A program made the translations under genes and the position numbers. From contig OX422185.1 in assembly GCA_949130485.1 (NCBI GenBank), forward strand, positions 401,501 to 465,500: a stretch of DNA of 64,000 nt. The letters run 5' to 3'. The notes under the pieces are model-generated. The model was not told the DNA's origin. It searched no databases and worked only from the letters and a program-made list of their open reading frames with translations. Below, in pieces: positions 34,988 through 46,682 of the stretch (the first letter of the stretch is position 1; every line of letters begins with the position of its first letter). Origin of the DNA: Agelas oroides. Lineage: Eukaryota > Porifera > Demospongiae > Agelasida > Agelasidae.

Positions 34988-35250
34988 AGCATACGTCAGC
35001 GTATTCAATGTTCAATTAAAGTTCAAAGTTTCAACGATCGGACTACATTAGGCGCCGTAGACGAAACGGGAGAACGCCGCGCTATGTGTGTATATATATG
35101 TATATATATGGAATGAGTGCGCATGCGTATCACAGTAGCTACAGTGATACGCATGCGCACTCAAGTACAATACCCGTATGGGTGACAGCGCAGCGTCTTA
35201 ATTATTTTGGGCTGGTTCGACTTGCTAGTATTCACTTACCTGAATCCATA
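34988..35250. promoter_or_regulatory. Divergent promoter region with GCGCATGCG palindrome
   Basis: This interval separates two head-to-head gene starts (minus strand ATG at 34987, plus strand ATG at 35251). It holds a 48-bp inverted repeat at 35115-35162 (19-bp arms GAGTGCGCATGCGTATCAC, 10-nt centre). Each arm contains TGCGCATGCGTA, close to the NRF-1 consensus TGCGCATGCGCA known from animal promoters. It is also the most CpG-rich part of the neighbourhood. The regulatory role is inferred from position and motif. Confidence 0.5.
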
Positions 35251-38200
35251 ATGGAAGAACAGAAGACAAAGTCAGTTCTTGTGACGTACCTTGAAAGAAA
35301 CAAAATACTGAAGATGCCCGTCTCGAACAAAACCGCTGACCTGAAGTTTCTCGAGGAAGAGTTTCGCAAGGAGTTTAAGTTCGATTCCAATGTTAATCTA
35401 TTAATAACGTTCCAGCGCTTTGATGGTGAGTGGGACGAGTACGTGGACTTAGACGAAGATGGTGCGTTGGTCCACAAGGACAAGTTGAAAGCCGTTGTTA
35501 GTCCTATGCTGACAACTCCACCTAACGAGATCTCGGAGGTATGTAAATTAGCCGTAAATGTATAGTTTTAGTGCCATTTCGCGCTCTCCCTTTATGCCTA
35601 CACTCATTTTCTCTACTAGCAATCAAATGATGCCATTTCGCCTACTCAACCAAAAAAAGGGTACTAGTGATCCAAGTGATAGAAGTTATACTACAAATCA
35701 TTATCAAATAGCAATGTGTGCTGAAATTGCTGCATGCAGCGTGCTTGCCTAGTTAGACAGTGCCCTTCTTTAGTTCCTCTAGTTTCATGTCTTTGGTGAC
35801 ATAGCTACTTTTCAGTATGAAGATTCCAACTAGTCCCAGATATTATCTCGGAGTAGCCTGGGAATGAGCTAAATTAAACAGGCAACACTTTCAAGTTTAT
35901 TGTGCAACCTCCAATATGATCATCTAATTTAATATCAGTAGGCGAAATGGGAGTAGATCAGGCACTAGCTAATTAGCCCTAAATGTGATCCCTAAGTTTT
36001 TTATTTGATTCATTTTTTTAATGGAGCTATGAATGCCTGATTTTGATAGTAACTATGCTGAATGTTAGGCTTAGCATTACCTCTTTCAAGGAATGTGGGA
36101 GTGGGCGCAGTACGAGGGGAATGCAGGGGAATGCAGGCGAATGCAGGGGAATGCCAGGGGAACGTATGTGAGTGGGTACAAAGTGCCATAGAAAGTATGC
36201 TGAATGTTAGGCTTAGCATTACCTCTTTCAAGGAATTCTGTCTTAAGACATATAATTATATATGACCTTGTAGCTGACATATCCAGAAGTTTGTAAAGAA
36301 CACATGTATATTGACTATGCAATATGTAACTGATTGACCTAGATTACTTTAGTAGCTTGTGCCAGTGTTGCTATATTTGTACATGCTTGCTTAGCTATCT
36401 CTAATAGTGTGATCTTGTGGTTCTTTGCACTCTATAGCCTGGTCACTCCTTGTTGTAGCTGACACCTTTACATTTCACCTGTATGTCCGTCTCTTGTGGT
36501 AAAGAGGTCTTACCTATATTACACTCTATCATGCTAGACCATCTCTCACCTCCACTCCAGTGAAGTGAGAGGTCATCAGATGGGTGAGAGATGGTTTATA
36601 GCTTTATATACTATTTCATCATGCTTATGTTATATATATATGGAGGCACACTAGCTTGCTCAGAATGCTCTTGCTGTATTGCTTACACCCAATGATAATA
36701 TTTGCACAGTCTAATACTTATATCTAGCTAATGGCACGTTTGACTTTTGAACCACACTACACAAATAGCTCCATTATTTTCATTGACAGAGAACGCAAGC
36801 ACGTCAAAAGCAATCACACCCATATCAAGAGAAAATCAAATCAAACCTCGTCAGCTGCATCTTAACTCCAATGATGATGAAATCAGCATTCCCAATTCAC
36901 CCTTGGCAAGCAGCAGCTCTGAAGAAGATTGCATACTCTCTGGCACTTCCAGGAAACGCTTGAACATTTTCCCTGATGATAGTCCTGATGAACAAAGCCT
37001 CATAGATGGTGAGAGCATGGCCAAACAGGAAAGTGTTACAACTTGTTCTTCACACACACCAACACCCAGCAAAAAACTAAAGTTTGTGAAAACTGAAGAT
37101 GACACGATTCCTTTGCCTGATCCTTTTCCCTTGCCAAAACACTACCGTGCTGATGTGGAGGTGGCATTAGCAAGTGGGAAAATGACAAAGGAAACTATGT
37201 CGGCATTCCTTTCTGCCATTGCTGCTGCAATGCTTGTACATAAGCGTTATCCAACTAGAGAGGATTATATATGTGTTGCCAGAAGTGTGGTACAAAAGTA
37301 TAGCTTCATGGCTTCGCCAGCAGGAACCCCATACGTAAGTAGCAGTGCTAATCCATTAAGTATTTCTAATAAGTTCGTCCCATTCCCTCCCATTATTTGA
37401 AATGTGCATAATCTCTTATTTGAAATGTGCATAATCTCTTATCTAAGTTTTTTTTTTTTTTTCATCTTGCTTGCTCCCGCGCAACATACCTCCTTGATAT
37501 TTGTTTTCTCTCCAGGGTGCTATTCTAACCTCCTTGAAAAATCGTTTCAAGGAGTTTCAGAGAACACCAGTTGAAAGGGGAAAATCCAAGAATAATCCTA
37601 AAAAATCTCCCCAAAAGAAAAGGCCAGGGATCACACAACCTCTATCAGAGCCTTTGCCAACACCAGGAGAAGACTCAATGTCTTTCGAGAGACACCTTCG
37701 TGTGCTCCACGTTGAATTCACGAAAACACACCGTAACAAGCAGGTTGTTACTGATCTGATGGATCGAACATTCACATCCTGGAGAAACCCCACGACCTTG
37801 ACGGTCTTTTCCATCGGTTCCCATTTCTGCAAGAGAGTGACCAGGTATGTATGCATGTGCATCTGGAGATTCATGTCAGTTGCCTTAACTTGAAAAAACT
37901 TGTTTCATTTACTTCTAGCTAATGGAAGAATTAGAAAGAATAACTGAATGGAAGGGACTCAAAGAATCAACCAGGTCAACATGGAAGGAACTTGCACCAA
38001 AGATAATTTCCCAGGCACGTTTGGAGAATCATAGCCGTAGTGTGGATTTAGCCTTGAAGACAATCGATGACTGTGAAGGTATGTGCATGTATATATATAT
38101 ATGTATATATCATGGCGTACGGTAGTACGCCATATGTAGGGATGACCCCGGAAAAAAATGGCCGCCACATTAAAAGTGCACAAATAACACGCTCGAAATG

Positions 38201-38829
38201 TCTTCGTTAGATTAGTCAAAGGCCTGTATGAGCGATATCAGGCATTATCGAGTGTTTTCATGAGCAAAAAGACTGTTAAGTTTGCTGGAAAGTATCGCTA
38301 AGCACCAGACCAGCAAGTCGCCAAAACGGACAAATCGTCTATCTTCTGACTTTCTTTCTTCTTCTTCTTCTTCTTCTTCTTCTGCCTCTCACCGTGACAG
38401 CACGATAACGGCTGGAGCTTTTACAACGATTCAAACGCAAAACAACAGGATAAATCACTAGGTATTGCACCTGCCACTTATCGGTCTAAAAGAAAGAACT
38501 CAAACTTGTCAGCGATTCTCAGGTAATCTCACACTTACGCTAGCTGCTACACGCCATTTTGCTCGAATTAAATATTACTAATAATTACGTCACCAGGGTT
38601 CAACTGAGCACGTGGTTCAGTACTTCGTAGAGAAGGTGAGAATTGAGCGTTGCAGTTTGCAAATCTGATTTCGTGGATCAGTTGACGTGGTTGTGCTGCA
38701 CTTTACATCGAACGCAATATGCGTAATGTCCGCAAGAAACGAGTGCAGTACAAGCAGAACTACCTGTGAAACAATGGGGAAAAAAAAGGCAAGCGTCCCG
38801 TAATAATTACTGGAAGTACCCGGAGAAAC

Positions 38830-39232
38830 ACAGGGCATCTTCCTAAAAGGGCGTCCTCCCATGCCTGTTATTGGAAGGACCCTGAGACGAAAAGGACGTC
38901 CTCCCATGCCTGTTATTGGAAGGACCCTTGGGACGAAAAGGGCGTCCTCCCATACCCGTTACTGGGAGGACCCTGAGACCAAAAGGGCATCTTCCAGGGC
39001 ATCCTCCCGTACCCGTTATTGGGAGGACCCTGAGAAAGGAAGGGCAGCTTCCCGTGTATCCTCCCATACCCGCTATTGGGAGGACCCTGAGAAAGGAAGG
39101 GCAGCTTCCCGCGTATCCTCCCATAGTAGTTATTGGAGGAACCCTGACAAAAAAAGGGCAGCAGCTCGTATGACTAATTTGAAGGCTGCAAAAGCCAAGC
39201 TCAAGTGGTATAGACGGTACTATGCCAGCTAG
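38830..39232 (+). repeat. Coding-type tandem repeat encoding RASSHTRYWEDPEK
   Basis: Units of about 48-60 bp encode SSHTRYWEDPEKGRAASR-like peptides. The last open part (to the stop at 39232) reads RAAARMTNLKAAKAKLKWYR. Upstream units (about 38780-38935) are the same motif with frameshifts. Repeats of the type RAASRxxYxxxPEKKRA are common at the N-termini of helicase and other element-encoded proteins in sponges, so this may be a fragment of such a gene. No flanking exons were recognised. Antisense frames over it are artefacts. Confidence 0.5.
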
Positions 39233-40004
39233 TGTTTTAACCATCAAATACTTCATATGACTTAGAACACTAGCCACTGATATTCAATTTCAAGTTTTAT
39301 TGTCAACTTTCACATTTCAAATTTGCTTGTTATAGTCATTTACATGCATATAGTACACATACAATGTTTACTGCGAGTTGATGGTAGCACTTTGGTTGGT
39401 GTCTTCTTAACATCTTCCTTTTGTGTTGTGCCTGAGTCTTCATATTCCTCCAACGAAGCAAGTGGCAGCCTATTGGTAGCTTGGTATACTCAAACTCTAG
39501 TAGCACCGAGTCAACAGTGCATGGCTTCATTCCAAACTTCTGCACTAGAGGTGGCCACAGAACTGGTGGTTGTTCAGCTCCACAGACCCCTATGTGTTCG
39601 TTTCAAACCGATTTAGACTATAGCTACTCACCATCAAACAGTTCTGTAATGGGGTCTTACGACTCAATACTCTGGTGACAGTCTATGGAGAGTTTTTCGG
39701 TGAACCCATTAGTAGTCCACATGAAATGAGCACAGGATTTATAAGCTTGCATGCAAAGCCTTATTAAACTCATCTGCTTTTCACTTGGTTTTTATGAGGC
39801 TTTGCTTGGACTGTACTTCTAAACCCCCCGAAGTTTGATGTTTGGATTGACGATTTCACTTCAAAGCGTTTGAATTTATGACAATTCTTAGCTCTTTCTA
39901 CTATCATACTGTACACACCATGCATCTTCCCCTCGGCCTACCCTCCCATGTCACTTCTCTCTTACCATTCCTAAAAAGCAATACAAAAAAAAAAAGAGCA
40001 GGAA

Positions 40005-40825
40005 CAAGTCACAAAAAAGTTTTCTCAATGAAAACAAGTGCATGTAGGGATGGAACCCTCAAAAACCAACCAAACTAGATGGGAATGGCACCACAACAAT
40101 TTCACACCATCCCTACATCTTGTGCCATTTTGCCAACTATGCACACCAGTAAACACTCTAGCCTATTCACACCCACTAAATGAATACTAGCTGTAGTTAG
40201 CGCTGCTCACTCCACAGCCTTTTACATAAAGACAATCCATATCTGCCATGTTCAGCAGCAATAAAATTTCACAACATAACTTACTCCAACAGACCCAGCT
40301 CATGCACTCGACAGTTTCTGCATTCAAGACTAGTCTCACAAGCCAGACCCTTTCCGTTCCACAGTGCAGATTGCTTTCAGTATCGGCACGCAGAGGAAGG
40401 CACTAAGAATCGTCATAAATGCTTTGAAGTGAAATTGTAAATCCAAACATCAAACTTCTTCCCTCTGTGTGCTGCATACTGAAAGCGATCGGTGCTGCAC
40501 AGAAAGGGTCTGGCTTGCAAGACTAATTCAAGACAGACCATACCTGCCATTCTCAGCATAGCAACTATATCACAGCCACCCACAACATAACTCACCCCCC
40601 ATGCACATCAACATGCACTCCACACCCAGCACTACCCATCTCACTGCCTTCCACAACCCTCCTATGAACACAACTAACAAACACAAAGCATAGTTGGCAA
40701 AATGGCACAAGATGTAGTGATGGTGTGAAATTGTTGTGGTGTCATTCCCATCTAGTTTGGTTGGTTTTTGAGCGTTCCATCCCTACATGCACTTGTTTTC
40801 ATTCAGAAAACTTTTTTGTGACTTG
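40005..40825. mobile_element. Non-autonomous element with long (about 138-bp) terminal inverted repeats, copy 1
   Basis: Arms 40005-40142 and 40687-40825 are mirror images (CAAGTCACAAAAAAGTTTTC at one end, GAAAACTTTTTTGTGACTTG at the other; inner limit CCAACTATGC/GCATAGTTGG). The centre holds repeated ACAACATAACTCACC phrases. A relative is at 45973-46571. Confidence 0.85.
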
Positions 40826-40899
40826 TATATATGTGTGTGTGTGTGTGGGTGTGTGTGCATTTATGAGCATTTTCTTATTATCAAGTGACTACACTTTGT

Positions 40900-41435
40900 G
40901 CGGTTCTAGCTGGCTGGAGTTGTGTGTGTGTATTTGTTATCGTCTTCTCAGACCAGAGACCATGCTTGGTGCGGGTGTAGCTGGCTGGGGTTGTGTGTGT
41001 GTTTCTTGTCGTCTTCTCAGACCAGAGACCATGCATGCTTGGTGCGGGTGTAGCTGGCTGGGGTTGTGTGTGTGTGTTTCTTGTCGTCTTCTCAGACCAG
41101 AGACCATGCATGCTTGGTGCGGGTCTAGCTGGCTGGGGTTGTGTGTGTGTTTCTTGTCGTCTTCTCAGACCAGAGACCATGCATGCTTGGTGCAGGTCTA
41201 GCTGGCTGGGGTTGTGTGTGTGTTTCTTGTCGTCTTCTCAGACCAGAGACCATGCATGCTTGGTGCGGGTCTAGCTGGCTGGGGTTGTGTGTGTGTATTT
41301 CTTGTCGTCTTTTCAGACCAGAGACCATGCATGCTTGGTGCGGGTCTAGCTGGCTGGGCTAGTGTGTGTGTATTTCTTGTCGTCTTTTCAGACTAGAGAC
41401 CATGCTTTGTGCGAGTCTAGATGACTGGGGTAGTG
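40900..41435. repeat. 73-bp tandem repeat, about seven units
   Basis: The unit contains GCTGGCTGGGGTTGTGTGTG, CTTGTCGTCTTCTCAGACCA and CATGCATGCTTGGTGCGGGT. The open frames here on both strands arise from the period and are not considered genes. Confidence 0.9.
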
Positions 41436-42319
41436 TACATGATTAGTAGATAACAATTCTTGTGCATACAAATTCATGTGTTATACGATATCTTCATTTC
41501 TATCTCCTTTCAGATAATGTTGAGCTTCATTGGTGATTCTTCCTACTTTGCTGCCAGACCCTCGTTCTAAGGTGTATATAAGAAGAATTCTTTATATGGC
41601 TAAGGTAAGATAACAGTATCTTACAAAGTGTAGCTATGTTGGCTGAAACTTGCGATCGCACATGCTAATAACTGATCTTTGACTGCTTTCTACACTATTT
41701 TACCCGGGCACCAGTGAATTTTACGTGGCACAGGCCCGGGTATGCCCAGGTGTAGCTACACTACTGGTTGTACCTTTGCATCTTTGATATTTATCAGCAT
41801 AATGTAGTTGACCAAAAGTGGCTCTGCAAAAACACATTTCACTATGTAACCCAACTTGATTGCATTGTGTAACTTCTGTTGCTGCTGACCTTATGTGGGT
41901 TCACTCTTAAAAAATGTGCAGGGTCGCACTGATGTCAGGGAAGTGGTGGCAGAAAACCAGAGATTGGATCCGTATGTGGTAATCATTGGTGAAGACACTC
42001 TTGAGGCATACCTAGTTGTCGACAAACATATTATAGATAAATTTTGTACTGTTGATATACCTTTTGCATTAATGGCGGCTTTTTTTTGTGTACAACATTT
42101 GTTACCCCAAGGGGTGTAATAATTTTTATCCATTTTTAGAGATTGTTGTACTGAAATTTTCACCAGAGAAGGCATCCCCATCCGTCAAGTATTTGCTAGC
42201 TAAAATTAGTGCTCATTAGATACTTTCCTAATTTGAGTTGTGTTTGCATGATATTTTTTTGTAAATGGTACTGTATTTACACTATTTTTTTTAATGGTGA
42301 GCCAGACAGTGGATGCTTC

Positions 42320-42540
42320 CACACCTTGCCCTGGTGTGTTGTCCACACTATACCCAGTATTGTCCACACTATATCCAGTGTGATTTGCACACTATACCCA
42401 GTGTGTTGTGCACACCATACAAGGTGTGTTCAGCACACTGGCTTTCATGGTGTGTTATGCACACTCCTTTAAGTGTGCGTATAGAGACATCCATAGCACA
42501 CCGTATTTGGTGTGTTGTGCACACCTTAGTTTTTACAGTA
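42320..42540. repeat. Right subterminal motif cluster
   Basis: Mirror arrangement of the left cluster: GTGTGTTGTGCACACC occurs twice (42401 and 42511 area), with GTGTGATTTGCACACT, GTGTGTTCAGCACACT and GTGTGTTATGCACACT between them. The terminus is TTAGTTTTTACAGTA at 42526-42540. Confidence 0.8.
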
Positions 42541-44734
42541 TATATATAACCATCAACAACATTGACACCAGGTTTGTGTTTAATTGCTCAGGTTTTCTGT
42601 GTGGAAGGGTGTAAACCAGGGCTCAGCCTGACACTAGGGATCAAGGCTACTTTGTCAGCATTGTTCCTTATTGCACTGTTAGCTACATTTGCAGAAGCTA
42701 GAGTGGCACTTGTGATTCTTCCATTGGCGGTACTACGGGGTGGGCGGAGGGGGTCGTACGCCCCCCCAAAGCGCCCGGGGCGGGCGTCTGGCCTGTGCCG
42801 TACGTAGATCGGATATACTTTGTAACGGATATAAAGTCCACTGATTCAGTCGAAGGAGCAGGAGTCCATTGATTCAGTCGAAGGAGCAACAGCGCAGGAG
42901 TCCACCGATTCAGACCAACAACCCACTCAGTCCCTTCGTCAAGCGGACGTTCAGGTTCTACTCTGAGTGTTGGTGCCGCCATCATAAATTTTGTGCACGC
43001 TTCTCCCCCCCAACCCTCTACTGCTGTGCACGCCTATGGATTCTTCTCATAACTTGCAACATCACTGTAATTCTGATGTGTAAATCTTTCCGGGGTGGGC
43101 ACAACACTCAAATGCTTCACAAATAATCTGCAGCTCAACTGGTTAGTATCCACTGAGTGAGTTTCGCTGCAAGCAAACAAGGCTGTTCTTTGTAAATGAA
43201 TTTCACATTTCATGCACGTATATACCAGCCTTTCCATCCTCCTCTTAGTCTCATTCTCAGCTCAAACTTTTCACTTACACCCTGCTGTGCACAAACATTG
43301 GGTCTGAACACTTTCAGTGGGAATTAATTGTACAGTTTTTCAAAATGTACTGTAGAAGCTAGCTCCCTCCTTTGCTAATTTCAAGCTTCCAACCTCCTCT
43401 GGAATAGGGTTGTCTGTTCAGTGTGGGTGGGGCCATAATTGCAGGTTGGACTGTGCTTTTTGGAGCAATATGTGGTAGAAAATACTTTGTATGTATCTAT
43501 TGGGATGTTAGACTGTGCATGTGTAGACTGGGTTAAGTTCTCTGCACTACTCTTGCTGGTGTCACCCATTAACAGTTTTGTAAATATGACCAAGAATGTA
43601 ACACTTAAAATTCAGCTAAAATTTTATGACACTTCTGACAGGATAATGGTGCATGCTGTCCTAGGATAATAGACAGGGGGTGCATGCCTACAATACTACC
43701 ACGATGGGGTGGTGCCAGATTTCCTGAGGGAGTGCCCATTTTCCAAGGAAAAATTGCGTTGAGGTGCCAGACTTCCTGGGATGCAGGCTATCCAACCGTT
43801 TTGAGGTGGGACCATCCACAGCGTGACAGGCATGCTAATACAATGGCCTAGTTTTGTTTGAGACTTCTCCAGCTACGTTGAGAGTTGCCTAGGCTTACCA
43901 CTCGTTGATGGGAGTTGTGTTATATTATCCTGCTTGAAAAAGATGGCCTCAAGTAAAAAAAACTTGTATCTCTCTTGTAGACTGTAGTTATGTACTTTCA
44001 TCGGTACTTCTCTTTCACTAAGACTCTTCCACCAGAAAGGGATTTAGGTATATTCAACTGATATTTATATGTAGCTAGTGCTTTTGTCGGTATTTCTCTC
44101 TCACTGTTATACACTGTTCTATACCAAACTACGGTAGAGGGATGCTCAGGTCAGTAACGGCTGGTTGTTGAAGATCTGCCATACAGAGGGTCCCCATACT
44201 CTTGGAGAATTGGTCACCCATACAGGGAATCCCCATATTTGTGATGATGGTCTGCCATACAGGTGGTCCTCATACTCCTAGGAAAACAGTCAACCATACA
44301 GGGGGTCCCCATTTTCACAAAGGGTAACCCATTTTCCTGGGAGTATAGCCGGGACCCAGGTCCCCATTCTCCTGGGAAAATGGGGACCCTGGGTCCCCAT
44401 TTTGGGGGGTCCCCATTTTCAATGACACCTGACCGATTTTTCAAGGGGCTGACCATATTTTCCAGCGAAAATGTTGTTACCAAAATTCCAGGACCAAAAT
44501 TTCGGTGACAGGTCAAGAGCAGATCCATAGTCATGAAAAATTTCTACATCTACAAGATCAATTTCCACTGATCTTGGCATATGGTGTGACCATCCACAAG
44601 TGCCAAGGCTTGTTGTTAGACTGTGCCATAGTGCATGGACCTCTTGGACAAAGTGTTTAGTGCTGGAATGGCCTATTTAGCAATATAATGAGTTCGAACA
44701 CTACGGTTACACCTGATCGCGTTTGAACCCGAAT
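42541..44734. other. Repeat-rich spacer with a single-copy relative of the minisatellite flank
   Basis: No gene is supported. Bases 42690-42800 are unusually GC-rich. Bases about 43080-43340 are a third, diverged copy of the segment at 2625 and 19086 (ATCCACTGAGTGAGTTTCGC, AGCAAACAAGG, CTTTTCAC). Bases 44160-44510 repeat GGGTCCCCATTTTC-like phrases in both orientations, a foldback-type repeat. Confidence 0.55.
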
Positions 44735-45912
44735 CCATTGAGGTATATAGCAGTGTAACTTGTGCACTGAATTTACTATCTACTATTAAGTAGTCAACAC
44801 TGTAAGTTAGCACCCCTGAACCACAGGGTTCTACTATGTGGCTAGTTGTTAGTAGAGAGTGGATTCTAAGTGACTGAGCACTTGAGAAGGTTACAAATGC
44901 AAGCTTACCGGTAGTACCCAACGAGCCTAAACCCAAGAAACCAAGTGGTGCCAACACTGGCTCGCCTAACCAAGGAAAGCAGTGTCTTGGTACAAGTAAG
45001 ATAGCTCTCCCTAAGAAAACCCCAACAAACAGAAAAAGAACGGAGTTGGCCAAATCAAAGATGAGCAAGCTGCTAAGAAGGTACGCAGAGCCAACGAGGG
45101 TGATGTTAAATTTTTGTACCTTACAAATCTCATTCAGTGGATGAGCAATGGCAACACTAGCCTCGTTCCCAGGCCCCGCCCAGCTTTCTGTCGCCTATAG
45201 TACAGTACTGCAAGCGACGGAAAGCTGGGCAGGGCCTGGGAACAAGGCTAGGCAACACAACATGTAAGTTAATGGGCCTTTGATTTCGTAGGCCAAACAG
45301 TGTTCATTTTGTGATCTCTAGAGCCATGTACAATCAAATCTATAGGAGGGGACGGTAACTGCTTTTTCTGCTCCATTTCTTACATCATAACTAGATCAGA
45401 ACTCCAACACATGGATGTTCGTTGACCACATGAAATTTGTTGATTATAACCCACCTGAATGTACTGTTCAGCACTAGTGTAACCAGACTTTAGCCCACAT
45501 GTTTCAAACTTACATACTCCTGAAAACCTTAACAGGACTTAACAAAGATGGCCATGTACCTAAGACGTCCTTTGATGTTGTACTTTCAACCCTATTGTGG
45601 TGAGACCCAGCAGGTGTTGTATCACTTTTGCTCCCCAGCACCACCTTCTCTCTCACTCATACACACATTAGAGCACACCTCAAAGTGTCAGTAATTACAC
45701 CCATAAATGGTAGTTGTACAAGTACAATCCTCAAGTGGTTAATTACAAACACCTGGCATTCTCAAGTGCTCAGTCACTTAGAATCCACTCTCTACTAACA
45801 ACTAGCCACATAGTAGAACCCTGTGGTTCAGGGGTGCTAACTTACAGTGTTGACTACTTAATAGTAGATAGTAAATTCAGTGCACAAGTTACACTGCTAT
45901 ATACCTCAATGG
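44735..45912. mobile_element. Element with perfect 154-bp terminal inverted repeats
   Basis: Arms 44735-44888 and 45759-45912 appear identical when reverse-complemented (outer end CCATTGAGGTATATAGCAG). The 870-bp interior has a Lys/Pro-rich open stretch on the plus strand (about 44888-45078, e.g. PKPKKPSGANTGSPNQGK) ending at a donor-like AGAAG|GTACGC. It also contains a nested foldback (45157-45251). No transposase is seen. The same arm read in both directions gives two mirror open frames, which are artefacts. Confidence 0.75.
45157..45251. repeat. Foldback element nested in the 154-bp TIR element
   Basis: CTAGCCTCGTTCCCAGGCCC pairs with GGGCCTGGGAACAAGGCTAG; the inner arms CCCAGCTTTC-GTCGC and GCGAC-GAAAGCTGGG also pair. 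It belongs to the family at 2318, 9294 and 14898. Confidence 0.8.
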
Positions 45913-45972
45913 CATGTTTCTGCATTGAAGTCACTGTTTTCTTTCCACTTGGGGTGCAGTTAGCCTTGGGAA

Positions 45973-46571
45973 AAGTCACAAAAAGGTTCCTGAACGAAAT
46001 ATAAGCCATGTAGGGATGGAACCCTCAAGAACCAACCAAACAAGACGGGAATCACACCATAAAAATTTCCACACTATTCCCACATCTTGTGCCATTTTGC
46101 CAACTACACATACCATACAACCTCTAATCCACATTAGCCAATCTACCCAATGCATAACTCACCCCTCGCAAACACTAACACAGCACTCCACAGCCTTGTG
46201 TGGCTACAACACAAAACATACCTACAACATCCAGCATCAATGCGTAAAAGCCCACAACATAACCCACACTGCTCATACAGCCCACAGCTTCTACATACAA
46301 CAGACCACGTCTACTATGTTCACTAGCAACAAAGTTTCAGCCACCCACAACATAACTCACTCTCCATGCAAACATGCACTACATACCCAACACTACCTGT
46401 CCCCCTCTGCCTTCCACATGCAAAACAACCCTCCCTATGCACACAACTAACGAACATAAGGCAAAACGGCACAAGATGTAGGGATGGTGTGGAAGTATTG
46501 TGGTGTCATACCTATTTGTTTGGTTGGTTTTGAGGGTCCCTTGTTTTCATTTAGAAAACTTTTTGTGACTT
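45973..46571. mobile_element. Long-TIR element, copy 2
   Basis: AAGTCACAAAAAGGTTCC at the left and AGAAAACTTTTTGTGACTT at the right bracket mirrored arms containing GTAGGGATGG, ACCAACCAAAC and CATCTTGTGCCATTTTGCC. It is the same family as 40005-40825, more diverged and with a shorter centre. Confidence 0.8.
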
Positions 46572-46682
46572 TTTTAATTGATGTCAGGCCATTGTATTAA
46601 ATTCATGAGTTAGTCCAATCAGTTCTCATGCACATAATAATTATGTGTTTGGAGTGGCATCAAAGTAGAAAATGCATTATGG

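Larger units (their letters stand above)
35251..42119 (+). pseudogene. PB1/SAMD3-like gene inside the 13-kb element, frameshifted
   Basis: Exons: 35251-35538 (start MEEQKTKSVLVTYLER; PB1-like acidic fold with FDGEWDEYVDLDEDG), 36792-37334 (Ser-rich, KKLKFVKTEDD, then LPKHYRADVEVALASGKM), 37516-37844 (GAILTSLKNRFKEFQRTP), 37919-38078 (LMEELERITEWKGLKES), 41514-41604, and 41922 to the stop at 42119 (RTDVREVVAENQRLDPYVV). The layout matches a family of SAMD3-like uncharacterised proteins expanded in cnidarians, sponges and fish. A 1-nt insertion in a C run near 37793 is needed to reach FHRFPFLQESDQ; another shift follows DNVELH at about 41535; and a stop near 42119 precedes further homologous sequence (FLEIVVLKFSPEKASPSV). 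The 3.4-kb intron 38079-41513 is full of insertions. Confidence 0.55.
29463..42540. mobile_element. Putative 13-kb DNA transposon with three genes
   Basis: The left end TACTGTAAAAAGTAGGGTGT and the right end (reverse complement TACTGTAAAAACTAAGGTGT) match over about 22 bp with two mismatches before diverging. Both are followed inward by about 170-220 bp packed with GTGTG-N6-CACAC motifs; AGTGTGCAAATCACAC is identical in both. The termini bracket a small coiled-coil gene, a zinc-finger transposase-like pseudogene and a PB1/SAMD3-like pseudogene. The flanking bases fit a TA target duplication. Subterminal palindromic clusters are typical transposase-binding regions (for example in CACTA-type elements). 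That these ends belong to one element is an inference. Frameshifts and stops in the genes, plus nested insertions in the 38-41.5 kb intron, indicate an old, inactive copy. Confidence 0.6.

Noticed and set aside
38617..39277. Minus-strand open frames of the type RVLPITGMGGRP
   Set aside because: Antisense of the RYWEDPE coding repeat; no independent support.
40725..41396. Cys-rich repeat proteins over the 73-bp repeat
   Set aside because: Several overlapping frames on both strands are open because of the tandem period; composition is GT-rich simple sequence.
44673..46004. Mirror open frames sharing SSAQSLRIHSLLTTSHI
   Set aside because: Both are the same 154-bp inverted-repeat arm read from the two ends; not a gene pair.
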